29,128 nucleotides of DNA from Nemertoderma westbladi (GCA_032718475.1 JAUCBJ010008554.1:1-29128); one strand, 5' to 3'. Counted from the first letter of the stretch, positions 7,443-18,319 are shown. Translations and numbers: made by a program. The notes: generated by a model from the letters alone, not told the origin.

Positions 7443-7768
7443 CCCTCTTGAGCCGGCTCTGCGACAGTTAGACAACACTGATGACCCATTGTGTGTCAGG
7501 GCGCTAATCAGTCTGATTAATTAGGATAATCAATTAAACCCTAATTAGGAGTCATATGACACCTGTTAGGGTTTAATTGTACTAATTAATTGATGACACC
7601 TGTCAATTAGGGTCTAATTAGCCTAATTGGGAGGTGTCACCCAGACAGTCTGGCGCCAATGACACCCAATGACACCCATAGGGTGATAATTGGGTGTCAT
7701 ATGACACCCAATGGGTGTCAGTTGGGTCTATCTGTCGCAGAGCCGCCCAAGACCCTACTACTCGCGCT
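7443..7768. mobile_element. Longer relative of the palindromic element, inserted at the same polymerase site (copy 2)
   Basis: The right end (about 7690-7762) matches the right palindrome arm at 3354-3415, including the end ACCCTACTACT followed by the target hexamer CGCGCT (7763-7768). The left part carries a diverged inverted copy (GCCGGCTCTGCGACAGTTAGAC, about 7453-7474). Between are several GACACC/GGTGTC blocks around an ATATGACACC core and AT-rich filler. The outer left end does not match AGTAGTAGGG, so it is truncated or rearranged. Confidence 0.65.
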
Positions 7769-7942
7769 GATAGTTTTCTGCGCTACATTGTTCCAATTTG
7801 AGATCATTATAGAAGCTTTCTATTGGGGGGAGTGTAGTTTCGTGTAGGTTTGAAATATTTTGAATGTAGGAATATGGGAATACGCCCTTGTTTTTTATTG
7901 TGTTATCGCTAATGTTGGGATAGAGTTGGGTCAATTGAGCTA
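7769..7942 (-). pseudogene. Polymerase B fragment, copy 2, downstream piece
   Basis: Minus-strand continuation of the 9395-10662 fragment, separated from it by the TA-flanked transposon. Same sequence as about 3422-3595 in copy 1. The portion beyond the palindrome (palm motif A and onward) is absent from this copy. Confidence 0.8.
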
Positions 7943-9394
7943 CCCGGTTGAAAATTCATAGTACATTTCCTAAGATTTGCAAGTTCCTTGCTATCAGTTT
8001 ATTACACTTGTCAAAATATGTTTAGTAACAAAAATTTGGTAAACTTAATAGAGCATGTAAGTTATTTCTTTAGTTTTAATAAATATTGCAAGTGTTACTC
8101 TGCTCTCTTATATTTTGCAGGTACTTGCCATGTTCCTGCAAAGTATTGCATATATGCAGATATAGGCTTACTGCAGTACTGTTAGTTGTTGGGCAAGTTT
8201 GTACTTGCCTGAGTCTAGGCATAACAATGTCACTGTATTAATTTAACAGTTCAGTAGTTTCAGTGGGGCTTGCCAGTTGTCAGGTCTGAATGCAGCTATC
8301 TCAGGTAGCCCATGACCTCCACGAAAGAAATTAAACGTTCATATTTGTTTCTTTTTTCCTGCAAAGCTGAACATCTATGAAATATTGTTTAATATAGGTA
8401 AAAAATGCTGACGTTGTTAGTAATATATCAAATTGGGACATTGACATTAGGTAATTTAACATCCTAACTGGATCGAAAATGAATATGAACCAAAACAAAC
8501 GAATATTTAGCATTCCTATTACATTATTCAGTTTTGCGTTCATTTTTGGTGATTTAATGAGTGATTCCTCTGATTACCAAAGCTGCTATGTTAGAAAGAA
8601 ATAAGAAAAGAAAATAATGATGAAAGAAAACCGAAAATTTTTGTTTTGTTTAAACCAAATACCATTAAATTTTGTTGAGATAAAGCAGATATTTGGATGT
8701 TGGAATGCTCAAGCTATTAATATCACAAGATAAATTTTTTTAATCGCAAAACATTATTTTTTAATTTTACAGTTTTCTTATGCTTCAATAGCTTTTGTGA
8801 ATTATTTACATTTTTGAATAGATATAAAATGTCAAATGACCTATTACAAGGTCTTAAAGTTAATAAATTGTCCTAGATTTATCAATATGAATATTCTATT
8901 TTGTCTGAAAATAAAATAAATTATATAAATCTAACAAATCGAATTCGAATATGTGGGTCATCACCAAAATATATCAAGGATACTCTCATATCACTATGGA
9001 TTAAATATTTTCATATATACTCTGCTGTTTCCTATTCTAAATGTATAGGGTATTGTAGGTGTAGGCCTGTAGAATGTAGGGTGTAGGGATTGGATAACGT
9101 ACCCCCCACCCCCCTCTCATCTACACAGAACATGCACACACATGCACAGTGCAGTGATTGGTCAGTCTAACTTTTGAGTTTTATATTCTAATTTGCATTG
9201 ATAAATTTATAATTACTTTCTATATACATGACATACTGTTTACAATTACCAAGTGCCTTATTAAAACTTGACATTCATAGAAAGATTTGGCTTATTAAGT
9301 GATATACTTTACATATCTTGGCAAGTACTTGTTAAGAAGATAGCAAGTAGACTTTACAAGTACTTAGTATGTGTAACAGGGATTTTCAACAGGG
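7943..9394. mobile_element. Non-autonomous TA-flanked DNA transposon (Tc1/mariner-type target), 1452 bp
   Basis: TA at 7941-7942 and 9395-9396 flanks it, and copy 1 (around 3600) is the empty site with a single TA. Ends are CCCGGTTGAAAATTC and the reverse of CCCTGTTGAAAATCCC. Imperfect inverted similarity continues to about 85 bp (shared CTTGCTATC and ACTTG(T/C)CAA(A/G)ATATG). The interior is AT-rich with no transposase: the longest frames are about 60-70 codons and show no DDE-like motifs. Since copies 1 and 2 are nearly identical, insertion is recent. Confidence 0.85.
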
Positions 9395-10662
9395 TAGTGT
9401 ATGGGGTATGGCTGTTGCTAGGTTACTGTTATTTTTAGTGAGATAACTACTAAGATTATCTAGGCTGGCAGTCATAAACTGATAGGAATCTAGAAAATTA
9501 ATGGAGATACTTTCTTTAGCGTTGGCTGTTGGTGTACTCGGATCGATTGGAAAGCTAACTTTAAGGTGAATATAAGTTTCGGTGTTTTTTGGTATTACAG
9601 TCATTTTCCAGTGTGTTCTAGAACTATCGGTCATTCCTTCTTTTAGTAGTAAATGCATATCGAATTTCCTCAAGTTATGAAATATAATATAAAAATTATT
9701 CCGTTTTAGGGAAAGTTTCCTGTTGCAGCTGACGCAAGCAAGCCCCTCGATACTCCCCGCTATAATGATCGTGATCGCGGACTTTGGTGCTGAGATTGTC
9801 ATTGAGGTTTAAATTATGAGAATCGGGGGTTAAATTACAGTTGCAGACGTAGCATTGTGTAGCGTTATTAAAGTCAGTTTGTTGGCTAGTAGTGAGTTGC
9901 ATGGGGGCGTGCGTGTTTGTACTAGAAATGGACCAATCATATAACTCCCTACAATGACTTTCCATAGCGGTTAGAAAGTCGCGCATTACGTGGTTACTGC
10001 CATCGTCGCGGAAAATTTGAACATCTGTTTTAGGAGGGTTAATTAATTTCTGATTTGGTACTGTATAAAAGGCTGCCGCGCTAGCTATATGTTTCTGTGG
10101 GAGTATTGTTTGTAGGTTCTAGAATAGTTTCAATGTCGGCGTATATACAGAAAGGAGGGGATAGAGTCTTATCGTATCGGTCAAATTTAACCAAGAGATT
10201 TTCGGGCATATACTCGAGTTGGCGTTTACCCGTATAGCAGCGCTCTCGATGTTCTCCCAATGATTTGTCAGTGTAAAAGGCTCTGAGACAGCGTTCGCAG
10301 TGCGTCTTGTTGCCAGTAGAAGTAGCTTTAGTATTTATTAATCTATCTATGTTAGTAATAGCTACGTAGTGGGCGGGGTTTTTGCTTGTGGCTTCGATAA
10401 ATAATAAGTTTAGTACAGTTTTACCGGAACAGTGCGCGCTATCTGGTTGACTTAGAATGGAGAGTTCTTCCGTATTACTCCAATAAAGAAGGTTTATACA
10501 GTATATAGGGTTTGCTTTCAGAAACTGGGGAATACCAGTTACTCTGTCCACTGGGAAACTTAAATTGGAAAAATCAAACATGTTTAGGAAAGGAGTAAAC
10601 GTTGAAATTCTTTTGATATTATTTTGTTTTCTATCAATTTTCTTATAATTTGCAGCGGCCAA
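9395..10662 (-). pseudogene. Polymerase B fragment, copy 2, N-terminal part
   Basis: Same content as the 3416-4861 fragment: ATG at 10662, zinc-finger-like segment, Exo I, HNH-like motif and Exo II, with frame changes at the same two places (near 10081 and 9730-9750). The 193-residue N-terminal piece is identical in both copies. It is broken at 9395 by the TA-flanked transposon. Confidence 0.85.
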
Positions 10663-10793
10663 TACTGCGTATCAATTGGTCAAGGTAAACTCATTCAGAA
10701 AACCTTACAATGTTTCAAGAATAGAAAAGGACGTAATACCTCCCTATAATCTCGATGGATTTATTAAAACTCGATTAGTCCATTGGAATTTAT

Positions 10794-11234
10794 ATGTATT
10801 GTTCAAGGAATAAAGAATATGGTGATTTGTTCATAAACTCACATCCTGAGTTACAAGAAGTTCATAGACAACCATGTGAATATAAAGCCAGAGAACGCGA
10901 ATTAGAGAGAACAATCAAACCAAGGAAATTTCTCACTACACACGGTCAACCTACCGCTGTCGTACAAACGACCCATCAAGGACCGGTAAGAGCTGCCATC
11001 CTGAAACGAGCTCTAAAGGTTGTTCGCCCTCGTTCCACCGATGTTGATATCGATCAACCAGGTACCTCGACCGGCGGATACACCGACCGTAATCCAAAAC
11101 CTTCTGATGCAATCGTATTGCACCCTTCCCCCAGGAGTTATAGCCCTCCTAGTAAAGTGGCTCGCCCCAAAGAGAAAAATACTCTTACTAGTCTAAAAAA
11201 ACTTCGTAAACGCCGTTCACGAAAGAAGGACTGA
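10794..11234 (+). CDS. Small basic protein of the polymerase-fragment unit (copy 2)
   Basis: 146 codons, differing from the 4993-5433 product by one residue (R for K in the LERTIK segment). Same proline/serine segment and basic C-terminal tail, and the same divergent position 131 bp from the polymerase ATG. Function unknown; nucleic-acid binding is a guess from charge. Confidence 0.6.
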   Translation: MYCSRNKEYGDLFINSHPELQEVHRQPCEYKARERELERTIKPRKFLTTHGQPTAVVQTTHQGPVRAAILKRALKVVRPRSTDVDIDQPGTSTGGYTDRNPKPSDAIVLHPSPRSYSPPSKVARPKEKNTLTSLKKLRKRRSRKKD

Positions 11235-12381
11235 TAGTTTAGAGTATTTTTGTATTTTAGAAACTGTGATTTTTTATATTTTATAGACTTGAATCCCATT
11301 TTCTGGGAGCGGTGTAAAAGCTTTTGCGGACATAACAAGTCATTTTTACGCAATGCGCAGAATACTCTAAAATAGCCCTAAAATTGTTCAACTACGCGTC
11401 GGAAAGAAATTAGAACCAAGATGACGAAATCTGTCAGCTGATTCTTTGTGTACATGGAGATTTCTTTGTTCAAGCTTATTTGAGCCAATCAGAGCAATCT
11501 TCCCAGTTATGCCAGCAGAGACCTACCTAAGAAAACTAGCGCATGCGCATTTAGGTATCGTTTTTCTGAGAATTAGATTCCTCTCAGAATTCTGTACTAA
11601 GTACGGTCTTTTCAGACTTTAGCCCAAGAACATCTGATGGCTGGAGTTATAAGGACGTAAATCTATTAACTGAATCACTGCACCACGAACAATTCATGCA
11701 ATTCAAATCATACGCATCATTCATGCGCATTTAATGACTGAACACATACTGACTGTTCACCGCACTGTTTTACTGCTGTTTTTTTATATTGTGTTAATTG
11801 TTGTTTATATTAATGGATGTTATATTTGGAGAATACCGATAAATAATCGTAAACCCCTCAATCTTCTTGATTACTGAGGTAAGCGGAGAAAGAGTTTACC
11901 GTTAGCAACTGCGACTTAAATTATAGTGGTTTTTGTGTGAATTAAATGCTATTTCATAATCCCTACGTGTCAGTTGCAATCCTCCTTATATATGATCAAA
12001 ATCAGTGACGGTTGGCAAATTAGTGTGAAGTCGTGTGAAGGTTAATAAAGCATCTCCTAAAGAATGCGCTATTTACGAAGCTCTATGGCCATCTAGTTGT
12101 GATTAGTATAAGTCATAACTCTGTTTTATACTTAAAGCGCCACGTCCTAAAGGAACTGTTAATATTTCCCCGAAAGTAAATATAGTTGTCAGAGATTATA
12201 TAGTAGCGATCAATCGAATAATACAAAGTAGCTTACACCGCAATACTTCCTCCGGAACCCGAATCCAGTCTCCCACACCGTGGGTCATACGCCGCGCACG
12301 GACTGGCTTCGGCAGATGTAAATTCAGTGCACCAGGTAATTGGTACGGGCAAAGTCGATTCATAATCAAAAGGACAATTAA
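11235..12381 (+). repeat. Conserved non-coding tail (copy 2), complete
   Basis: Contains the stem-loop (11294-11308), CCAAT (11485), TATAAGG (11648), donor-like GGTAAG (GT at 11879) and the covarying hairpin (12259-12312). Alignable with 1392-2686 through anchors such as AAAGCGCCACGTCCTAAAGG (about 12135) and GTCAGAGATTATATA. Ends by joining polymerase sequence at 12382. No shared open frame, so it is likely non-coding. Confidence 0.7.
12259..12312. other. Covarying hairpin element (copy 2)
   Basis: Arms 12259-12270 and 12301-12312 pair at 11 of 12 positions. An inner CCCAC...GTGGG hairpin fills the loop, followed by CGCGCACG. Counterpart of 2564-2625 with two compensatory pair changes. Confidence 0.55.
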
Positions 12382-12424
12382 AATTGGCAGGTTAAACTGC
12401 TAAAGGTCTGAAAGCGCGAAAACT
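12382..12424 (-). pseudogene. Stub of polymerase B 3' end (third unit)
   Basis: 43 bp matching 2691-2733 with a handful of changes, including one that turns the tryptophan codon of the terminal segment into TAG. Similarity stops at 12424 inside the polymerase coding sequence. It shows that the tail-to-polymerase join is a standing feature of the repeat. Confidence 0.7.
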
Positions 12425-13166
12425 GGCCAATCTCTCTACCAGCCGTTCCCCATTCCCTCTACCAATCAATCTCTACCAGCATTCCCAGCACCTGGCTGCC
12501 TTACACACACATCCTACCCATCGATGTACCAGCCAACTTGCATGTTGGCCAATAAATTAGCAGTATTTAATGATAATCAATTTTTTATGCCGTTTTAATT
12601 ACTTTAGATCAATTAAAGACACATTTATTAAAGCAAATCACTTGAACTAATTAAAAACTATAATATAATGGGGTATGTGGATTACATCTGTATAATTTTT
12701 AAGTATAATTATTGAAGTCTTATACTGTAAAATAATTAATTTCCTTTAACAGGCAGGTTGAAAGTGCTGTTTTTACCATAATCAATTTAATTAACTAATT
12801 AACTGCTATTATCTTAGCTTCTCGAAGGCCACACGAAAATTCAACTTGGAAAATTTATAAACTTTTGCCAAACAACATGTGTACCAAGTTTGGATAGATT
12901 TCATTAAAGATTGGCCGAGCTATTAACGTTTAAAATTGAACACTGCAAAAAAAGCGTCAGAACGACAGGTTGATTAATGGTACCACTACGCTAAGGCTCA
13001 CTCACTTCGTGGCTCGCCCCACAGACACACCGATTGAATTAGTGGTACCTGTACTGCTGTATGCTAAGCTCGCTTACTTTCGTCGCTCGCCCCACACGAA
13101 GGTCGAAAAGATTTTATTCTAATTAAATGAGATAGTTTCTTATGAATGATGAGATGAATGAAATGA
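12425..13166. other. AT-rich gap with short degenerate repeats
   Basis: No gene. 12430-12545 is pyrimidine/CCAG-rich, with CTCTACCA repeated three times. Two degenerate repeats about 71 bp apart (around 12991 and 13062) share GCTAAG...CTCGCCCCACA. An inverted pair GGTACCACTA/TAGTGGTACC lies at 12979-12988 and 13040-13049. Confidence 0.5.
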
Positions 13167-13379
13167 GATAGTTTTCTAAAAGCTAAAAACAAACTGCGGC
13201 ATTCTGATTCACATTCAAATGTTTACGTATCACCTGATTTGACCCGACTTCAGTCTGAACAGGCATTCCTTCGACGTAAATCAAATCGCGATTCGAACAA
13301 TGTTGGGCGAAGTTCAGGAGGCGAAACATCAAACCCGATTGCCACCCCCACTGAAAGTTCGGACTCGGAAAACCACTAA
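13167..13379 (+). pseudogene. LINE A ORF1, C-terminal 70 codons
   Basis: Open frame to TAA at 13377-13379, containing the segment VYVSPDLTRLQSEQAFLRRK, a style common at the end of LINE ORF1 proteins, then a serine/threonine-rich end. A TGA precedes it, and the 5' part of the element is missing. It overlaps the open frame of the endonuclease by 25 bp, the usual compact ORF1/ORF2 arrangement. Confidence 0.6.
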
Positions 13380-13893
13380 AGGGAGAAAATTCCTGTAATT
13401 CAAACCCGCTTGTACAGTGTTGTACTTTTAATGCTCAGTCATTGGGTAACAAACTATTGGATCTTGAACTGTTTTTATCCGATTCAAGATGTGACTTAAT
13501 CGGTATTACCGAATCGTGGTTAACTGATGATATTACCGACGAGATGTTAAGTGGCGATGGGAAATTTAATGTGTATAGAAATGACCGTACTACTAGAGGT
13601 GGCGGTGTGGTCTTACTTGTTAAAAAAGAAATAATTGCTATAAAGGTTCCCCTAAATAACATGAAGTATGGTAGCGATATTGAAGTTGTTGCAGTAGATT
13701 TACTAAGTAACACTCCATCTCGTGTAATATGTGCATATAGATCGCCATCTTCTAGTATAGATACTGATACCCGTTTTTGTAAATATTTATCAGATTTATG
13801 TGAGGTACAGTACCCAGTCGCACTCTGTGGTGATTTTAATCTCAGACTATTTGACTGGCAAACAAATTCACACCCAGACAGTCCATTGTATAG
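13355..13893 (+). pseudogene. LINE A ORF2, endonuclease domain, first part
   Basis: APE-type endonuclease: FNAQSLGNKLLDLELFL near the start, the catalytic glutamate in GITESWL, GGGVVLLVK, and the GDFNL motif near 13830-13845. The frame is open until LINE B interrupts it at about 13893. After removing LINE B, the frame resumes at 18318. Confidence 0.85.
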
Positions 13894-14188
13894 TGTGTGA
13901 AGAGAATGGACATGGTTCTAGAATATAGAGTAAGAGAGGGTGACTAAAATTTTAAGAGTTAATTTACGCATAGCTAACCCTCAGGCATTTTATTAATAAT
14001 TAATTATATAATAATTTATAATAAAAGACCACACTCTTATTATTTTATTACACAATGCGTAGCTAGTATATTTTGAAATTATAAAAAAAAAATTTGTGAA
14101 AATATTGATACCTCTGACTCTGCGTGTCTAATATCTGTTATTTTAATCTACGAATTACGAACTTGATATCTGATTTGTCCAATTAATC

Positions 14189-15022
14189 ATGGGAGACTCT
14201 GCAACCGATACGTTTAACAAATGCCAAGACGCTATTTTATCACTTTTCGCCAAAGTAAAGCAAAAAAAGAGCGTTTCCATCGAGGACGAGAAGCTTATAA
14301 CGGCGCAACTCCATGCTATGAACTCACTGTACATGACGAATCTCGCCTCACTACCCCCAGTTTGGGAGAAATTAGCCAACTGCCAACAGGAACTAATCGA
14401 AGCAAAGAACGACCTAATTAAAGAAGTACGTCGGAACCCAACCACAGCCGGAGAAGGAACTGCCGGTACCGGTACACAAATCGGCCCAGCCCCACGTAAC
14501 TACAGCAATGCAGTTAGGAACGGAATTCCTGTACTTCCCCTACCTACGGGACCCGCGATACAGGTAGGGCACAACACTTTACACGCAAATTCAAGACCTC
14601 AGTCCACAATCACACGCGGGTGCAAAGTTGGTGGCCCCCTTCGCGCTGTAGCTTCAGCTTCTGAACGGCATATTAACAAGGAAATTATACCCACAGAAAG
14701 GAAGGCTCACATCTGCATAGGCCGCCTCGATCCAACGACCACAAGTGACGACGTTAAAAACTACCTCAGTAGCGAAAATCTTCCCTATGACGATGTGCTA
14801 TCCGTGGCGCTACATCCAGACTCACAGTATGCTACCTTTCACCTGATATGCAATCAAACTCACCGCAACTCCTTGATGGATCCTGACATCTGGGGGGAAG
14901 GGATATCTATTAAAAACTATAAAATGTCAAAAGACGAGCGCCAACGCTTTGGCCTGAAGCCACGTGACAACCGATCACTAGGAAATACAGTCTCTGGTTT
15001 GGAACAGCGTGATGTTATGTGA
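14189..15022 (+). CDS. LINE B ORF1 protein, RNA-binding
   Basis: 277 residues from ATG 14189. Residues 1-85 are helical and charged, possibly a short coiled coil (KVKQKKSVSIEDEKL, then QQELIEAKNDLIKEV). A flexible glycine/proline/threonine segment follows (about 88-140). Residues about 170-240 resemble an RRM fold: the strand-like HICIGRL, then SDDVKNYL, and later YATFHLIC. This layout fits LINE ORF1 proteins, which coat the element RNA and escort it to the nucleus. Intact, and 12 bp upstream of the ORF2 frame, so ORF2 is probably reached by reinitiation. Confidence 0.8.
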   Translation: MGDSATDTFNKCQDAILSLFAKVKQKKSVSIEDEKLITAQLHAMNSLYMTNLASLPPVWEKLANCQQELIEAKNDLIKEVRRNPTTAGEGTAGTGTQIGPAPRNYSNAVRNGIPVLPLPTGPAIQVGHNTLHANSRPQSTITRGCKVGGPLRAVASASERHINKEIIPTERKAHICIGRLDPTTTSDDVKNYLSSENLPYDDVLSVALHPDSQYATFHLICNQTHRNSLMDPDIWGEGISIKNYKMSKDERQRFGLKPRDNRSLGNTVSGLEQRDVM

Positions 15023-15034
15023 CATACAGCATAC

Positions 15035-18000
15035 ATGGGACTGCAGTGCGCGAGACAGCAGACCTCAACCTCCATGGGACCCGGCACTAACCCCGACGGC
15101 ATGGTCGCTCCCAGACCCGGCACCGACCCCAACGCCACGGTCCCTCCTGGGACCGGCACCGATCTCGAAGGCACGATCCCTCCCAGCACACATCCCCACG
15201 GCGTGGTCCCTCCCGGACCCGCCACCGACCCCAATGCTGTGGTCCCTACTGGGTCCGGCACTGATCTCGAAGGCGCGATCCCTACCAGCACACACCCCGG
15301 CGGCGTGGTCCCTCCCGGACCCGGCACCAGCCCAAACATTAATCACTATGAGCGAGTCCCAGCAGCTATTATTAAGGTTAAGTTATGGAATGTAGAAGGC
15401 TTATCATACATACTCAACTCGATTTCAGATGATGAGCTATTTCAAAATTCGGACATTCTCTTACTTACAGAAACATTCTATCTTGGTACAAATCTGGATT
15501 GCATCTCAAATTACTACGCATATATACAACAAGCAGAGAAACAAGGATGAGGTCGCCCAAAAGGCGGATTAATGATTCTGGCAAAGCCATGGATTAACCC
15601 ATCCCCTGTTTTCAAATCAAACTGTTGCATTATCATAAAATCTGATCTAGCATACTTTTCTGTTTTCTACTTCCCTCCAGATACACCTATATCACATATA
15701 ACCTTAGAGATCACATCCTCCTTGACCCAGACCGATAACTCATGCCCAATAGTGGTTGGAGGTGACTTCAACTGTAGAGTTGACTCTGGGGAACGTGGAC
15801 ACCAACTAACAGACTTTCTGACATCACTTGGCTTTATTGCTTTAAATTATTCATCATCTCATACCTATATATCACCCCAGGGCGAAAGCACAATAGACTT
15901 GATCTTTATAAAATTCACAAATACTTTACCTGATTCAACGCCAAAGCCCCAAATAACACTTAACCCCATTAGAAAACACCAAAGCGTGTCAGCTGAAATT
16001 CCATTCACAAACAATCCTGTACATATGGAGACTCGACCAAAAGCCTTAAGCAGAAAGCTTAACATGTCCTATCTGGAAAACCACCACAACATCCCATCTA
16101 TGGTTGAAGCAATAGATAACTCCGACCCCAATAAGGCAACAAAACTATTAGCTGAAATAATTTCCAGTTCAGTTTACCCCAAAGGGAAAAGACTACATAA
16201 AGGCAAACCATGGTTTGATCAGGAATGTTGCAATATAAAACGACAACTTATATCAGCCATACAATCTCGAAATATTTCAGCTGCTCATTCAACTCACTTC
16301 TATCAGCTCCGTCGATCATATAAAACTCTTATTAAAACTAAACGAGCTGCATTTGAAGAAAATTATTTCCTGGAAAGAATCCAAAAGTCAGATATAAACC
16401 CCTGGAGTCTTCTTAAAACTAGGAAACCAACTGTCGCTTCAGTAGATTTAAATAAACTGGAGACACATTTTCGAAACATCATCGGAACTAACAAAGACCC
16501 AGCACAGTTACCCGCAGCTGCCACTGTAACACAGAGTGAAACCTCCGCGGACTGTTGGTATAACGATAAAATATCAACTGAAGAAGTAACTAGAACTATT
16601 AATGAGGCGGGCAATAACAAAGCCAGTGGTCCAGATCAGCTCTATTATGAGCATTTAAAACAAGTTCCACCAGTGATAATCGCCTTGATCACTATGTTGT
16701 TCAATGTGTGCCTCTGCCTAGGGAAGATACCTGATTTGTGGAAAAGAAGTATAATTGTAATACTTTACAAAGGAAAGGGGTCTCTAATGGAACCTGATAA
16801 CTATCGTGGCATTGCCCTTCTCTGTGTGCTGCTTAAAACTCTCACTTCTATTATCAATAAACGAGTGCTCAAACATATTATAATTCGGTTACCAGCTGCC
16901 CAGTTTGGCTTCATTCCAGGGAAATCTGCACAACAAGCAATTAGGCGTCTTCTTAAGGAAATATCATCAAATCTAACCTCGAAATCGTGCCCAGAACGTA
17001 AAGTTTACGCAGCATTTATAGACTTTCGTAAAGCCTTTGACTTTGTCAGTCGCGCCATTCTACTCTCAAAATTATATGGGTTTGGTATTAAAGGGAAATT
17101 GTATCTATTAATTAAAGATCTGTTTACTAATAACGTCCAGGTGTTTGATGGTTTACGTCTTTCCGACGTCATAACCCAACTCAGAGGTGTGCTGCAAGGT
17201 GACTCCTTCTCACCCACCTGCTTCGTAGTATTTATCGCAGATCTAGCTATAGCACTGCAGAACGCAGCCCAAGCACTTCGGTTCCTGTTCTATGCGGACG
17301 ATCTGGTCTTCTATTCTTCAAGGCGAGAGGATATCCAAACGGGTCTTGATGCACTTTACAACTGGTGCCAGCTCAATGGGATGGAAGTAAATTTAATTAA
17401 AACAAAAATAATAAAGTTCAGGAACGGGGGGCCATTAGCAAAGGATGACATATTTCTATATAATAACAAACTTGTCCAAATCACTAATGAATATGAGTAC
17501 CTGGGAATTATTTTACAGCCGTCACTATGTTTCGCAAAACATGTCCAACATAAAAAGATAAAAGCCTCGAAAGTTATTGGGTCACTTACGTTCTTGCCTC
17601 ACATCTCAGTCGATGCAGGTATGAAGATCTATAAGATGAAAGTTGAACCATTGGTCCTATACTCAATAGCGGAATTTGGCAAGTATCTCACCCTAGCGAA
17701 TCTAAAAGAACTCGACAAGGTGAAATCAATGTTCATAAAACGAATGCTCCGGCTGCATCAATCTTCCTCAGCAACACTAGCACATAAACTTGTCAAAGAG
17801 TATACGCTTGTGGAAGAATTAATCTCAAAATCCCCTCAAATTCTCAACCCTGATGTTGTTGAAAAATACAAGATACATCGTAGAGACAGAGTAGGAAATT
17901 TCGAACAGGAGGGTTACTTATCTGGACCGGCGTTCCAAACGTCTGTATGGCACCAAGCCAACCAAAGCAACCGCCACTTACTCACGCGCTGTACCTCGCA

Positions 18001-18166
18001 CGGGTTCCATCATAAGATTTGCGCCCACAACCGCTCATTCCATTCCCCTCAACAGAGCTGCGTGTGCCGGTACTGCGGCCAATCCGCCCACCACCGCTAC
18101 CACGTATTGGATTGTACCAGCTGTCCCTCTCTATCCGTCATTGCCCATGTTAATAACTCAGTTTAA
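15035..18166 (+). pseudogene. LINE B ORF2: endonuclease and reverse transcriptase, one internal stop
   Basis: Single frame of about 1040 codons broken only by TGA at 15548-15550, where CGA to TGA is the simplest origin. N-terminal 105 residues are a proline/glycine/threonine tandem repeat. Then the endonuclease: the catalytic glutamate in LLLTETFY, VGGDFNCR, and STIDLIFI; the usual SDH near its end reads KHQSVS here. In the reverse transcriptase: SGPDQLYYEHL, IIVILYKGKGS, FIDFRKAFD, GVLQGDSFSP and the catalytic FYADD (YADD at residues 574-577 counted from 15572). C-terminal CxxC...H...C motif at about residues 830-848. Apart from the stop it looks capable of coding. Confidence 0.88.
15065..15345 (+). 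repeat. In-frame minisatellite at the start of LINE B ORF2
   Basis: About two and a half units of 102 bp (34 codons), each made of three sub-units ending in VPP/IPP-like peptides (for example GTDLEGTIPP, THPHGVVPP). The sequence is open in all three plus frames and GC-rich, unlike the rest of the element. It may be an expandable linker between ORF1 and the endonuclease. Confidence 0.75.
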
Positions 18167-18279
18167 ATATATATTTTATTAATTTATTTTTATGTCATCA
18201 CTACCGATTTGCGTTTTATACTTACAATTTTAGATTCGATACAGAATATACATTATACATTTTACCCCGTCCGGGGTGT

Positions 18280-18316
<37 letters not shown>

Positions 18317-18319
<3 letters not shown>

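Larger units (their letters stand above)
7701..11928 (+). repeat. Recent duplication, copy 2
   Basis: Counterpart of 3354-6127, interrupted by the 7943-9394 transposon. Beyond 11928 this copy continues with tail sequence that also matches unit 1 (about 2210 onward), so copy 2 is the more complete one. Confidence 0.85.
13894..18316 (+). mobile_element. LINE B: near-full-length two-ORF non-LTR retrotransposon with poly(A) tail
   Basis: About 4.4 kb inserted in the endonuclease gene of LINE A. About 295 bp of AT-rich 5' UTR, ORF1 (14189-15022), ORF2 (15035-18166, one nonsense codon), a short 3' UTR with an ACCCCGTCCGGGGT hairpin (18264-18277) and 31 A's (18286-18316). No clear target-site duplication was found by eye. 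The clade is not resolved: an RRM-like ORF1 and a cysteine/histidine motif at the ORF2 end point to the I/Jockey/Tx1-like range. Confidence 0.9.

Noticed and set aside
8331-9086. Possible transposase remnants in the TA-flanked element
   Set aside because: The short frames show no DDE/D spacing or helix-turn-helix, and composition is strongly AT-rich.
14917-15395. Alternative frames over the LINE B minisatellite (plus and minus)
   Set aside because: GC-rich repeats are open in many frames. Only the frame joined to the endonuclease domain makes sense.
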